Positions 1-12,163 of a DNA stretch of 64,000 nt are shown here, piece by piece; positions within the stretch are counted from its first letter, which is position 1, and each line of letters starts with the position of its first letter. The notes beneath the pieces are model-generated. The model saw only the letters and a list, made by a program, of their open reading frames with translations. It ran no database searches and was not told the origin of the DNA. This DNA comes from Marsupella aquatica. Lineage: Eukaryota; Marchantiophyta. The stretch is taken from NCBI GenBank assembly GCA_973895155.1, contig OZ316899.1, positions 9,424,001 through 9,488,000 on the forward strand, given 5' to 3'. The position numbers and the translations under genes are program-made.

Positions 1-57
1 AGTGTGCTGACATGGTGCACCATTTGTTGTCAAGTATACGATGCACCACATCAGACA

Positions 58-1761
58 TCACCCATGAATGCTTGAGATCCCCGCCTGGCTGCATTCTTTG
101 AACAAGGTCCACCCCGGAACCAGGACCTTTTGTACTCTTTTAAAAATGTGCGGTCGCTCGTCTGTTCCCACATTCTGGGATGGGAACAAAACACTTTGGA
201 TAAACAGAAAGGCAGTCACCTTCCGCATCTTCAGTATCATGTGAAGATCAGACAACACATGACTGTACTTCTTGATGCTCCTAATCATAGAGCAAAAAAC
301 GGATTCATCACCGAGGATGGACAACATTTCATTAAGGTCTCTTGCCTCCTCAGATGTCACCATTTCAGCCACTGGGTCTTCAAGGATATCTTTAAGTTTC
401 TGTATTGCCTTGCCCTTGATAACAGATGGCATAGCAGTCGGACTCCTCTTCAGCTCCACCTCCACAAGATTGCGCACAACTGATTGTTGATCCTTGTTAT
501 GCGTGAACATTGCAGGATGGGTGCAATTTCCTATATGCATCGCAACACGAGACTTGTGACAATAATTCACGTCATCCTTGGTTGGAGTGATATAGTACAT
601 CTCACTTGGGCATTGAGCTATACACCTGGGAGGCCTCTTGCAGTATGTACAAATTACGCTCGATGGGGGAACATTGCGTCCAACAGGGAAAGGTAGCTCA
701 TTTGTGCCTGCTCAATCTCAGGTCCACTTTGCAGAATTGTGCTCTTGTCGTTGTTGAAAATTTTCACAATCCTCATGCAGACATCGTAGAGACCCCAAAC
801 ACTTGACGCTTTGGATCTTGTACAAGTGACTATTGTTGTTCAGCTTTGGGCCAATGTTTGCTCCCGTCTCAATTAACCGGCTCCACATGTAACAATCGTT
901 CTTGTGCTCCATCCCAAAGAAGAAACAACCCTTAGAGTATGGACCTATAAAGGGTGGCAACTCAAAAATATGGTCTCCATCATAGAATTTTGGCAATTAC
1001 AGAACTCTCTCGGGCAATTTCATGCTCAAAATCTTACGAGCAGCTTGTACACAACGAGAGGTCCCTTTTCCGTGCAACATGGCATGAACAACATTAACAA
1101 GGAACTCATCCTTCCATACCGAATCACCACCTTGGAGACCCTCGCGAAGGATGGATGCCTTTGAATGAGGTGTCTCCTTTGGTTGACGATAACAAGCTCC
1201 ACAATCCTCCCAGAATTGGGATGTGTTTGACTGAGGTGTATTCATTGGTGAAGGTTCACCATCTTGGAGACCCCCTTGGACATGAATCCCACTGGATCGA
1301 GGTGTCTCCTTTGGTGGAGTATCACCATCTCCGAGATCCTCCCACATTTGAAATGAATTTGACCGAGGGGTACTCGTCCGAGAAGGTTCTTCATGATGGA
1401 GACCCTCTTTGACATGGTGTGCACTTGGTATGCACCCCGTCTTTCTACAGAGAATATAAGATGCGCCATACTTCAGGTACCACTCTCGCTCATCTCCATC
1501 TCCATCTCCATCTCCTTTGGATTCATCAGACGTGGACAACCCGTCCTTGCTCTCCTCATAAATCATGAAATCCCCTACCTTCAAACCAAAATGGCTCACT
1601 ACTTCATGTTCCTTAGTCACTCGGACAATGTCAACATTAGAATTACAAAAAACAACTACATCCCCCGTTAAAGATGTGATAATCACAAGAGAGGCCATGT
1701 TTCCCAAATCCACATAGGGAATGATCTGACATCCCTTAAAATGACAAACTTTGAGGCTCAA
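58..1761 (-). pseudogene. decayed mobile-element-type zinc-binding protein
   Basis: One reading frame runs about 567 codons on the minus strand and is broken only by in-frame stops (TAA at 997-999, TGA at 718-720 and 712-714). The N-terminal third has an acidic Asp/Gly/Glu stretch and then about 2.5 copies of a ~43-residue repeat (blocks KEGLHHEEP / QGGLQDGEP / REGLQGGDS, each with a TPRS or TPQS and a WED box). The C-terminal part is cysteine-rich: KCLGSLRC..C, then ICTYCKRPPRC..QCPSEMYYITP and RVAMHIGNCTHP, resembling zinc-binding modules of large plant transposon proteins. The two TGA codons would be explained by CGA to TGA change. Start codon is uncertain; the protein may continue past the window edge. 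I do not recognise the exact family. Confidence 0.45.
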
Positions 1762-1809
1762 CGTTAAAGCACCTGTACGTACCAGTTACGGCCAAGAATA
1801 CCATTACGG

Positions 1810-1907
1810 ACAACGTGCGTAGAGAAATCGTATGACCCGGAACGATACTTATAATGATACAACGTGCGTAGAACGACCGTATGACCCGCAACGTACTTAT
1901 AATGATA
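1810..1907. repeat. two-copy ~49-bp tandem duplication
   Basis: The unit ACAACGTGCGTAGA..CGTATGACCCG..ACTTATAATGATA occurs twice back to back, just upstream (minus-strand sense) of the decayed zinc-binding gene. Nothing else is recognised between 1762 and 2040. Confidence 0.7.
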
Positions 1908-2039
1908 ATTGTACCGCAAAGAAGGTACCTATGCCAGCAGCCGCCAAGAAGGTACATTTCTGCAATGTGTGGATGTGGTACGTTCTGCACGTCGTGGTCT
2001 TGAAGGTCCCATCATGCGGGCCCACAATCCCTTGTGCGG

Positions 2040-3700
2040 GCCCGATCCCCTCTTTGCCCTACATCAGCTTTTTATCCCTACTACTCGGCGAGGGTCTCTG
2101 AGATCTATTCGGGACTCTTGGGGCCCACACTCCTGTGCAAGCTTGAGTTTCACAGTAGGAAATTTGTTGACTTTTCAACATTGACTATTCAACATTGACT
2201 ATTCAACATTGACTCTCCAAGTTGGAGCATCATCAACTTTTTATCCCTACTCCTACTCGGCGAGGGTCTCTGAGATCTATTCGGGACTCCTGGGGCCCAC
2301 ACTCCTGTGCAAGCGAGAGTTTCTCAGTAGGAGATTTGTTGTTTTTGCAACATTGACTATTCAACATCGACTCTCCGAGTCGGAGCATCATTGATTTTTT
2401 ATCCCTACTCCTACTCGGTGAGGGTCTCTGAGATCTATCCGGGACTCCTGGGGCCCACACTCCTGTGCAAGTGAGAGTTTCTCAATAGGAAATTTGTTGT
2501 TTATGCAACATTGACTGTTCAACATCGACTCTCCGAGTCGGAGCATCATCAACTTTTGATTCCGTCTCTTACTCGGTGAGGGTCTTTGAGATGGATTTGG
2601 ATGTATGATTCCCAGATTGCCTCCTTGGCGCAGGTCTACTTCAGAGTTTGGTGTCGGTTGTTTGGAGTGCATATCATACTCAGCGAGCCTCTCTGAGATA
2701 TATTTGAGCATTGTAAAGGAGAGAAAACGCCAGTTTGTACGGATATTTGCAAAACAATTATGGATTCATGGTATGGAGAAGCGTTTCTAGTTCCATAATC
2801 CCATTTCGGGGAGGGTCTCTGAGATATATTCGAGCATTGTAGAGGAAAAAACACCCAATTTGGAGTTGCCGAGTCATTTTGTATGGATAATTGTAAAAAG
2901 TTTATGGATTTATGGTACGAAGAAGTGTTTCTAGTTCCATAGTCCCATTTCGGCGAGGGTCTCCGACATCTTGGGTCCCACGGCGGGGGACTAGTGCCTC
3001 TCAATTCCATCTCAGAGAGGGTCTTCGAGAGACACGATGCCTGATCTGCCTTACCTTTCCTCCCGTGATATGGTCCAAGAGTTTAGAGGCATTGCCATTT
3101 CATGCACACTACTCCTTCTCGAAGAGGGTCTCCAAGAGTACAAGGTGTCTAAAGTTCTTCATCTCCTAGATAAAGTGAAGACATTTGGGGCACGCCTTTC
3201 TATGTTGGTGAGGGTCTTTGACATGGAGCAGGGGTCTTTTGGATTAGATTGTCAACTTCCTTGTCCACAATCCTCTTTTGCGAGTGTCTCAAAATATGAT
3301 GACTGCCAGATGTGGCACACCACGCCATCTTGGAGAGGGTCTTCAAGATCTATCGGTGCTGTCTCATTGCAGCTTTGTATACCCCACCCAAGGGTATATA
3401 GGTTTAGGGTTTAGAGGTCTTTGTATTGGCCCACTATCCAATCTTGGCGAGGGTCTTTGAGATTTGGACTCGTATTGTGGGCCCCCATTCCCTCTTTGGG
3501 ACGAGGCTCCGAGATGTTGACACGTCTCAGTATTGGCCCGCTATCCATTCTTGGCAAGGGTCTTTGAGATTTGGACTCGTATTATGGGCCCCCATTCCCT
3601 CTTTGGGACGAGGCTCCGAGATGTTGACACGTCTCAGTATGGGCCGCAATTAATTGTCGGTGAGGGTCTTTGAGATTTGGACCCTAAATCTCATACCCCC
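2040..3700. repeat. E1 upstream palindrome array (CTCGGCGAG type)
   Basis: About fifteen copies of a motif of the form TCGGCGAGGGTCTCTGAGAT recur every 70-155 bp (for example near 2088, 2254, 2409, 2567, 2677, 2806, 2948, 3118, 3331, 3441, 3549 and 3658). The first four sit in longer, nearly identical ~155-bp units that also carry GGGGCCCACACTCCTGTGC; two later units at ~3430-3530 and ~3535-3645 are near-identical ~110-bp duplicates. The same motif recurs in E1 introns at 6.8-7.1 and 8.9-9.3 kb, so this array probably belongs to E1. Open reading frames across it only follow the repeat period. Confidence 0.8.
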
Positions 3701-4584
3701 GTACTGGGCCGTAAACCCTAGAACCTTACGTACTTTCTTGTTTGGCCGCGTACTTTCTTGTTTGGCCCGTTAATTAACAAGATGTACGTTCTCTAGTATA
3801 GTTTGGATCTCCCGTATCCATGTACTTGTGTGCAGTGCGGTACCGGGGATCTCTCGTATCCATGGCGTACTTCCGTGCGGTGCGGTATGTGCGGTACGAG
3901 AGTCCTTCCTTAGTACTTCCGTGCGGTGCGGTACGTGCAGTACGAGGGTCCTTCTTCCTTACTCTTCTCATCACTCTTGCTCTTCAAGCTTTGTTAGGGC
4001 TTTCAACATCGTTCTCACTTATTCCTGCGCTTCCTCACTCTTCATTATTCACTCCCCGTCTCATTCACTCCCCGTTATTCCTCACGCATCCTCGCTCTTC
4101 CTAGGTCGCCTCCGCTCTTTGTCCCAGTCTTCCAATCACGTTGGCTTTCCTCTCTTCCACTTATTCTTGGCAAGTATGGCCGTGTGCCCTGGTTTGCAAA
4201 GGTGTTTTGAAGGGCTTCACCTTGGCGGCGGTCGAGTCTCGTAGTTTCAAGCTCTATGCTAGTTGGCAAAGGTGATTTGAAGGTCTCAGTCTGGTTTGAG
4301 CTCGGCAGCGGTCGACTCTCGAAGTTTCAAGATTTGTGCTACAAAGGGTGATTTGAAGGTCTTAGTCGGCAGTGGTCGAATCACTCTCAGCGGGTTGTAG
4401 TTTCAAGCGCGGTGCTTCACCCATCTTCGAGGTTGGATCTTTTGTTCATTGCATGACTGTCTACACGATTTGAATGTATGTTGCAAGCTCGACATGTCAA
4501 AACTTTTGCTCGGCGGGCCTCGCCAAGATGTATGGTTATTGTGAAGTAATTCTTGAATGTTTTCTCATGTAATCTTAGATCACA
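3701..4584. repeat. E1 leader with short direct repeats
   Basis: No gene seen. A ~50-bp unit built on ACTTCCGTGCGGTGCGGTA is repeated near 3868 and 3914. Three imperfect ~90-bp units, each with AAAGGTG.TTTGAAGG, a GGC.GCGGTCGA box and GTTTCAAG, lie at ~4190-4410. This stretch directly precedes the first E1 start codon and could be its promoter and leader. Confidence 0.5.
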
Positions 4585-6749
4585 ATGGTGAAGAGGAAAG
4601 ACTTGGCTGGTTCTGTCGCTGGACCTGTTGATAGCGGAACTTCTCAGCGGAGTAAGAAACAACGGTCTTCGTCCCCTTCGCCAGTGACATCTCAACTAAC
4701 ATGCTCACAAGGTGGTCCCCTTGTGGAGTTAGTGGACTCAAGGAGGAAGTTTGAGCCAAAGCAAATATCGTTCGAGCCAATAGGAGCAGCGGAATTAGCA
4801 GATATTGCATAGAAAGGAGCTTGGGAGTCGATCGTCTCCAAGTATGAGAAAAAGTTTGAAAAGGATCCTCCCCGGATCCCCTTATGCCGGCTCATGCCAA
4901 TGGAGGCCGTCAGGAATCTTCATGATGAGTCAGTGGTCAAACTAAAAAAAGGATTCAGAGAGAGCGGCTATGTTGTAAAGCTCAGCAAGTTCCACATCAC
5001 TAAGTTCAATGAAGCAGGGGAGACGAGGACAGTGGCAGAGTTCAAGCCCTATTGGGACTCGCTGTGGACTGAAATCAATGAGCAGTTTGAGCAAGAGTGC
5101 GATGCACCAGAGAACTTCAAAATGCTCAAGGACAAGATGTTTTGGGTTTTTTACGGAAACCATAGGTACACAGCTTGGTCTGCAGTTGCGGAGGAGTTCC
5201 AGATCAACCGCAGTACCATCCGTGTGTCAGATTCTCTCTTTTGAACGCTGGAAAGGACGGATTCAAGAAGGTTGAGCAAGCAATGCACGCTCTGAACTTG
5301 TAAGTAACTCACATTTTGCAACAACAGGTATACAATATTGTTTCCCTTGTGTGGATACCCTATTGGCAATCTGTCAAAGATTGCCCTGTTTGAATGCTAG
5401 ACCTAAGAACATTCTTTGCCGTGTCCAGGATAAGCGCGACTGTCGTGAGAACGTCATGGTTCAATGATGCCGATTGGGTGGCAAAGCTGTTGAACACTCC
5501 ATTGGAGGAGTACACACTCGCTTATGTCAAAGGAGACGTTGGAGGGTTTCCTCGAGGCTCAAAATCGTGGCCACGAGAAGACTTGGTATTCCAAGAACAT
5601 GACAAAAGAGGCAACTGTGTACATCATGAGCTGGTCAAACATTGAAGCAGGGCAAATCAATATATCAAAGGAAATGGCACAAGACGCAGGTTGTGGGCAC
5701 CCGTGGAATGCCAAGAGACTTAAGCATGAGACTAAAGCAATGATTACTGTTGCGTGCAAGAGCTGGGACACTAAGTTCCCCAAGCTTGCAGCCTACGTGA
5801 ATCCAGCTAATGGAGCTTAATTCATCCCGGCATGTCGACAGCTCTATCACAAGTTGGCAAAGGAGGCCAAGCAGGGTGTCATGAATGTGCAGGTTGGATT
5901 GGACAGGATCCGCTTGTTTTTTGGGGCTTGGTTAACTGTAGAGTGCAGATTAAAACTCTTGAAGGCTCATTTTGGAACGGAGGAAGATAGGAGTAGGTAT
6001 CACCATCCACGTAGCAATTGTGATTCACCGGTTAGATCATGGCTAGCAGTGTGGTCAATGTGGTGTTACATCGACTACGTTGGTTGTATCTTGTTGACCG
6101 ATTTTGCTGAGAAGGCCTACCAGCCTGGCAATTTTAGCGGAACGTGAGAGGAATTTGTTGAGCTTAATTTATAGAAAGCTTTACCGATCTTATGTGCAAG
6201 AGAAATCCTTAAAAGTAGGCGGTGACATTTGGAATGAAGGGAATACCAAATTGGCATTTTGGGAAGCGTGGATAAAGCAAAAAAAGTGGTGCGTGACAAG
6301 ATTTCTCATACATCAGGAGAACATGAATGCAACAATGTTGAAACAACTACCATTGGCAATTAGATCTTGGATGGAGGCTACAGGTAGCCTTAGCATGTAT
6401 CCATGTGATGGTCACATGCCTCATGGCAGAGTATTCTCGGATTGGGAATGGAGGAACTGCCCATGGTACATGGAGTATGACAATTGGAACATTTTTCTCG
6501 AGGTTGCCGAGAAGGATAGTGCAGACCTGCTCAAAGAAGCATAGGAACCTAGTAATTACTACGATATAACAAAGTTGCGACAACTGTCAGATTCAATAAC
6601 GGAGGCAACAGAGGTGGAGACCCTTATCCCAACTGACCCTGCCTATGACAGGAAGAAGGCCAGAAAAGAAGGTGAACGGAAGGTTGAGAAGGAACCATCA
6701 AGCAACATCAGTCAGTCTGACTCTCTAACCAGTCCAAGAAAAACATCAG
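4585..6749 (+). pseudogene. E1 ParB/sulfiredoxin-like protein with helical middle region
   Basis: Starts at ATG 4585 with a basic, nuclear-signal-like tail (KRK, SKKQR). Residues ~90-220 match the E3 protein at 57.9-58.4 kb: PPRIPLC, then KLK..FRESGY, then MLKDKMFWVFYGNHR (GNHR at 5155-5166), the position of the GxHR motif of ParB/Srx domains. A first intron (donor about 5300, acceptor about 5428) leads to a second exon whose WF.DAD, KTWYSKNMTKEATVYIMSW and tryptophan-rich segments align with E3. Breaks: TAG 4810, frameshift near 5240, frameshift near 5535, TAA 5818, frameshift near 6120, TAG 6542. Role is inferred: ParB-like domains bind nucleotide and often accompany DNA methylases in phages and bacteria. 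Homology to E3 is clear; the ParB assignment is moderate. Confidence 0.55.
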
Positions 6750-7162
6750 GTATTACTCGATTCCTTTTGCACTGCATAGTGGTTTCATTTGGAACTACAT
6801 CTTGGTTGGGTTTGCTAACATAGTACTGAACCAATTTCGGGGTCGTTGAGATAGACTGCATCTCATCTTGGCGAGGCTTGCTGAGAACAAACAAGTTTCA
6901 GTCGCATCTCGTCCAAACCCTTGGATCTCATCTCGGCGAGGCTCGCTGAGAAGAACATCCAAATGTCATCCGGACCCTTGGAGATAAAGTATAACGTCTA
7001 GCGTCTATGGATCTCATCTCGGCAAGGCTCGCTGAGAAGAACAGCCAAATGTCGTCCGGACCTTTGGAGATGAAGTATAATGTCAAGTGTCTGGATGTCA
7101 TGTCGGCGAGGCTCGCTGAGAAGCTTAGGATCAATAACCCCATTGCTTTGCAATCTATCCAG
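6750..7162. repeat. E1 intron carrying four copies of its palindrome
   Basis: Between a GT donor at 6750 and an AG acceptor at 7161-7162, the imperfect palindrome CTCGGCGAGGCTCGCTGAG or a close variant occurs near 6867, 6929, 7017 and 7101, each followed by GAA. The last three sit in ~85-bp tandem units containing CC.TTGGAGAT.AAGTATAA.GTC. Confidence 0.75.
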
Positions 7163-8908
7163 GTATGAAGGAGATACCGGAGGAACCAGCTTCTGTAAAA
7201 AGCAAGGTTGTAGAAGTGGCTTCAAAGCCAATTATAGAGAAGGCTCCACAGCCAACAATAGAGTCAACTACAAAACCAACTACAGAACCAATGATAGAGC
7301 CGGCTACACTACAACAAGGCAACCAGCAAGTGGAGCAACAAAGCATGCAGCCTTCGACAGAGCCAATGGTAGACCAGCCTCTGGACCAACAAAGCAAGCA
7401 ACAACAAGAGCATGACACATCCCAGGGAGAGAACGCAACCCAAGGAGGGGATCATTCAGACGACGTACGGGTAGATAACAAAGGAGAAGATGAACGGGTA
7501 GAGGACAAAGGAGAAGACAAATGGTTAGAGGACGAAGGAGAAGACGAACAAGAGGGGCATGAGTCTGATACTTTGGCGCCAAAATGGATGCCATTATCCT
7601 CAAGGCCAAACACAAAGGCTACAAAAATGACCAAAACAACGAGGCCCAAACCTCGCCGTGCAAAAGCACGTGACACTTAGCTTGAAGACATTCGGCCAGG
7701 CCCCATAGAGCAACCCCCGCCTAGCACCATACCACAACCCCCGCCCAGCCCAATAGAGGTTCCGCCCACGACAATCCAACATGAGGCCCCAACGGATGGC
7801 CCAAATTACAAAGAGGACGTTGAAGTGCAATATGTCGAACCGGAGTCGGATGGCACAGAGGTGGTTGGAGTTCGGCGTTCAAGCGCCGATAACTTTTCTT
7901 CCCCGCTCAGGCATTGTTATTTTAAATGGTCTTCGTATCTTTTCAAAACTTACTTTGACGCTGCCAATGACAGTAAAGAACCGGCTGTGGTACTCCGTTT
8001 TAGAGACTGGTGCAGAAAGCTTAGGCGGGGTGGTTTGGCTGCAGAAGGCTGGGCAGAAGGCTGGGTAAAGAACGGGAAGCCTGCAAGGTCTGGTGCAAAT
8101 CTGATTCTGATTCAAATGGGATCAGACACCCGCATGCACGCAGATGGGAACATCCCATTGTGGAATTTGTTCCGGCCAGACGACCTCAGTCGGGTTGAGG
8201 ATTTTGCACAAGTTTTCCTCAATGATGAGGGATTGTTTGGCATAGTGCACAGTGCTTTGGTTGCCCACTCCGCAGTACTTTGTGACAGTCTCAATTACGA
8301 AGAGACCAATTGGGTGCTGAAAGACACCTTTTTCATCTAGAACGCCACACCCACCTTTGACTTCACGACTCAAAAGCGGGTAAGTCTAATAGATTTAACT
8401 CCATTCTTGTCTTATGTTCTTTCGGTGACTTGTACTCAGAAAGACTCATCACTGACTTTGTTCTGTACATCCAGAGTGAATATCTCAAGCTGGACCTTTG
8501 GGGATTTAAATCGTCTGCCAAGGTATGCCCAAAGGATGACGTGAAGCCAATCAGTGTCGAGCTTGATATGAAGTTGAGGAACGGGCTAACTAACTATACA
8601 ACGGGTCAGAATGAGACCATTGATGATTTTGGTGGCACCTTGTCTCCAACTACACTCCAATGTATAATAGAATATACAACTAAGCCAAGGGGAACTGTTG
8701 TCACGTTCAATGCACACTTTGGGGCTATCTTTAAGGCTGGTGAGAACTGTGGGTGGATGGTCTTTGGGACCGTATCCTATCCGTACTTCAAATCTTATGC
8801 ATTAGACACGATGATAGAGTTCGTTGGAGTGCCTCTAACGGAGCAAGAGGAGGCAGTGGATCGTTGAACATCCAATCTAGAAAAGTGCAAGAAGAAAAAG
8901 CCTTCATG
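7163..8908 (+). pseudogene. E1 methyltransferase-like protein with acidic/proline linker
   Basis: An exon from the acceptor at 7162 encodes a linker rich in Pro, Thr, Glu and Gln (EPTTEP/QPPPSPIE blocks and EDKGEDE repeats), then a globular part. A donor (GTAAGT at 8380) and acceptor (8474) join it to 8475-8867. In the globular part, ANLILIQMGSD sits where amino-MTases carry the DPPY loop and GLFGIVHSA where they carry the 'G.l.i' strand. The second exon has PTTLQCIIEY..PRG..V.FNAHFGAIFKAGENCGWMVFG, laid out like the C-terminal 'D.F.GSGTT..A...GR..iG.E' motif. The catalytic residues are not canonical. E3 (54.9-56.3 kb) and E2 (35.8-37.5 kb) have the same layout. TAG at 7678 and 8338 break the frame. 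Fold assignment is inference. Confidence 0.4.
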
Positions 8909-9439
8909 TGAGTTTACTACTGTTTCCCTTCAATGATTTTAATATTGTCCCATAGTATTTCAACGGACTCTCCGAGATGGCTCTCCATCTGGGCAAATCC
9001 ATCTCGGCTGACCTCTCCGAGATGCATGTCGGCGGGCCTAGCCGAGAGGATTGAATCTGGCCCGGGCACTTTGAGATTTGCTGGAAAGTCCCTCTCAACT
9101 GGCCTCTTCGAGATGCATGTTGGCGGGCCTTGCCAAGAGGAATCGCATCTGGCCCGGGCATATTCAGATTTCCAGGCAAGTCCATCTCAGCGGGCCTCGC
9201 CCAGATGAATCCCGGGTGGCCTGGCCATGTCAACTTCTACTGGCAAGTCCACGTAGGGCCTTAGATGCGTCTGAAGGGACAAAAATACATCTTGGCTAGC
9301 CTCTTTGAGATCTATCTTGAAAGGCAACTCAATGGATTATCTGGGGTGTCCATATCAGCTCACTTGCCCCACAAATTTGTTCTTGTGATCCGTCTATTTC
9401 GGCGCAATACATGATTTGATTTAAGCATAACTTAGTAGC
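8909..9439. repeat. E1 intron with palindrome-related repeats
   Basis: A GTGAGT donor at about 8909 opens a stretch with four diverged units of the CATCTCGG..CTCTCCGAGATG / TCGGCGGGCCT.GCC type near 8970, 9000, 9105 and 9185, interleaved with GGCCCGGGCA. These are the same motif family as the 2-3.7 kb and 6.8-7.1 kb copies. No gene is seen up to the next exon. Confidence 0.6.
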
Positions 9440-9755
9440 AGTTCTCGACAGGACCACCGAGTCGGCAACCGAGGAATGGGACACACAGGACAGACGACTT
9501 GTGAAGCTTGCTTGGGAGGAAGCTTTGGCATTATTCTCTCCGGAGAAGTCAAGCCTACCGTGCTACACTGATATGTATCATGAAGAAAGCGTTGCTCATT
9601 GTGTGAAAGAGAGAACAAGGAAGACTCTCAAATTTGTCGATGATAGGGCAGAAGAGGCTGAATCGGATGAGAGTAGCTTGGTAGGAAGTGATAGTGATAG
9701 TCTCCAAACTCACTATGCAAGCATAAGTTTGTCAAGCTCCAATTCCGAAGAGTAA
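9440..9755 (+). CDS. E1 short conserved exon with acidic-serine tail
   Basis: Open from about 9440 to the stop at 9753-9755. The core EEWDT..RRLVKLAWEEALALFSPEK..LP...YHEESV...V..RTRKTLKF aligns with the E3 exon at 54,482-54,785 (EWNT..RFELRKMIAEAMEITPEKPFILPS). Both end in a run rich in Ser, Asp and Glu. It lies between the methyltransferase-like and Ulp1-like parts and is probably one exon of the same transcript. No named family recognised. Confidence 0.5.
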
Positions 9756-9789
9756 TTTTTGGGTGAATTTACCTTCATTGCAGCTCAGA

Positions 9790-10580
9790 AGCAAAGTGAG
9801 CCACAACAACCAGTTGACGAGGCAGTGACTGCCCAGCAAGGAGTCAATAGGGGGTGCCTATGCACCAACAACCGAATCAGGGGTGCCTGCACAACGACAT
9901 CAACCCGCCATACTTGCGACCATAGTCAAAGAAGCATTAGACCCCAATAGGGACCAAGATGAAGTCCTAGTCAGCCTCGGCGACTTAAAATTGAAGAGAA
10001 AAGATTTTAAATGCTTGAGGGCAAAAAAATGGCTCACTTGCGACATCATCAATGCTTACATTCCTCTATTGGAGCGTAGAGCAGAGGTCATTGCAAAACC
10101 CTAATGCATGCTTTTGCCCATACATTTTTACAATGTCTTGACGCATCCTGCGTACAGCTTCAACGCAGCATTGGCATTTGTGAAGGGCATTGACGTCTTT
10201 CCATTTGACCTCATTCTAATCCCCATCCACAAGCAAAACATTGGGTACTAGCTGTGGTCGATTTTACTTTGTAGCAACTACATTTGCTCGATCCCATTGG
10301 AGGCGAAGCATCAGAATGCAACGATTTGGTGAATGTCAGTCAGTTTCTCCATGACCTGTCCCGCTTGCGCAGTTGTCCCCACTTATCGCCATTACAATGG
10401 CAACGCATCATCCGCGATGATATTCCAGCCCAACCCGATAGTTACAATTGTGGAGTATATGTCATAATGTACATGGAGCGTCTTTCTAGAGGCTCTGTAT
10501 TGGCGGTTGACCCTAAACATTTACTGCTTATACGACAAAAGATTATTGTAGACCTAATCTGCCAGACGATCAGTTTGTAG
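9790..10580 (+). pseudogene. E1 Ulp1-like (C48) cysteine protease
   Basis: Ulp1/SENP enzymes cleave SUMO and related modifiers with a His-Asp-Cys triad. Here KKWLTCDIINAYIPLLE (from ~10025) matches the 'WLND.IIN.Y' entry of the fold. A second frame has KHWVLAVVDFTL with His at 10239-10241 and LLDPIGG with Asp at 10290-10292, exactly 17 residues later as in Ulp1. QPDSYNCGVYVIMYME carries the catalytic Cys at 10449-10451. The triad is thus present, but the frame is broken by a frameshift near 9870, a TAA at 10102-10104, a further frameshift before the His box and a TAG near 10272. Ulp1-like domains are common passengers of plant DNA transposons. Confidence 0.75.
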
Positions 10581-10891
10581 ATAGAGGATCGATGGATTGC
10601 CTTTGTGAATATTTCACAACAGAGCAACATGTTGTATACAAAGTAAAATAAAAATTTCCTCCAAAGGTTATGTTCTGGTCCTGTACTTTCTACGCTGGAC
10701 CCCGTGTTGTTTTTCAATGTCATGCCGAGCTCTCCTGGATAAGTTGGCAAGGGTCTTTGAGATGAATCGAAAGGGACGTGTTGTATGGACTCTGTTGTAC
10801 GATGTGTTGTATGGATCCTTTTTGAGATTTAGTAGCTTAGGGTTTAGGGTTTATGATATATCAAAGACCCTGTGTGAGAAGTTTTTTTTTT

Positions 10892-10948
10892 CCTTGAACT
10901 TCAGTTGAATCTTGATGGGGCTCGCCGAGATTCAACTGAACTTCAAGG
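10892..10948. repeat. strong hairpin at the E1 distal end
   Basis: Left arm 10892-10912 (CCTTGAACTTCAGTTGAATC) pairs with right arm 10928-10948 at 20 of 21 positions around a 15-base loop that holds GGGGCTCGCCG, an E1-type motif. It lies ~300 bp after the Ulp1-like frame, among further E1-type motifs at 10745 and 10950-11005, and may mark the E1 end. Confidence 0.65.
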
Positions 10949-11009
10949 AAATCTCAGAGAGGCCGCCAAGATTGAAACTTTATATTCTCCTTTAATGTCA
11001 GAGAGGCAA

Positions 11010-12163
11010 CCGACATAAGAAATGGTCGAAGTAAAGTACCCGATCCAACCTCAAAGAGGCGCCAACAATAGCACGGACTGCGATTTGGTTGTGCCCCAAA
11101 AGAATTCATCTCAGCTGATTTGCTGAGTTCCGGTGTTGGACTGATATCAGTCACTGATGAAACTCACTGATAACTGATGAAGTACACGACCCCTTTATGT
11201 GGATTGTTGTTCCACAGGACTTTGAGCTCCCTGAAGGTTAACTACTTAAACCATATCAGTGGATAGTCCTCAGTTAGTATACAATAAAGGCTAAGCAGGC
11301 ATTGGATATCACTAGTGAAGGGTAGCATTGAATATTACTTAGTAAAGGTCTCATGTTAGTAATCGCTATATATGTGCAGTAAAATGCACCTGTTTTGTAA
11401 TAAATCCCTTGTGCACAATAAAGTTCATTTTAATTGGCCCATCTCTTGTCAAGCTTGGTTTTCAACCGAGAAGTCTCAAGTGGCGTGTCTATTTGGCTAT
11501 ATCACTTGAATATATTAATTTTGATCATCTGGACTTCATGTTTGAGTTTATGTATTTACTGTCTAGAACATAGCTACAGTCCTTCCCATTCAAGACTCCC
11601 AATTTCCCAAAACGTTTTTGGATCAACTATCCCTGACTAGTTCATAGGGACTAAGGAAGAGTTTGATGCGCTTCCAAATGGGACCACTTCCCAGCTCTAA
11701 GAATGGTTAGTATTCTCATTGTCTACCTGTTCCAGATCCAGAAAGAGCAGGACAATGTACAGTAGAGATTTCATATTGGAAAAGTCCAACCTAAGAGAAC
11801 TCAAAACCTACAACCCTGAGAAAGGAGGCTGGAGTTGTCATCCATTATATGTGGCCTGCGGGGATGGGATGGAGTTGAATATTTACTTACCACTGCAAGA
11901 GTAAAAGTGCAACCTATGTCCCACAGTATACTAGAAGGTGGAGGTTTTGAAGTCAAGCGCATCCTAATGTTGAGTTAAACTGTCTAACTTATTTCAATAG
12001 CCGCTACTAAAAGGTAGTACTTATGTCCCACAGGAAAGTCATTTGAGTGGGGAAAAATATACGCGCTTCAAAATATATTCATGATTGCTCTTGAGTCTTT
12101 ACAAAGATTGGAGTAAACATCCAAGTGTAATTGGTTCAAGGTTTGTCTAACTACTTCACTATA
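11010..12163. other. stretch without a recognised gene
   Basis: No supported gene. It holds GATATCAGTCACTGATG-type short repeats at ~11140-11180 and two similar segments around CC.ATGTCCCACAG near 11915 and 12025. It separates E1 from the minus-strand gene set that follows. Confidence 0.4.

Noticed and set aside
2233-3010. Minus-strand frames with repeated RPSPKWDYGTRN-like peptide
   Set aside because: They follow the tandem DNA repeat of the E1 upstream array; no start context or domain.
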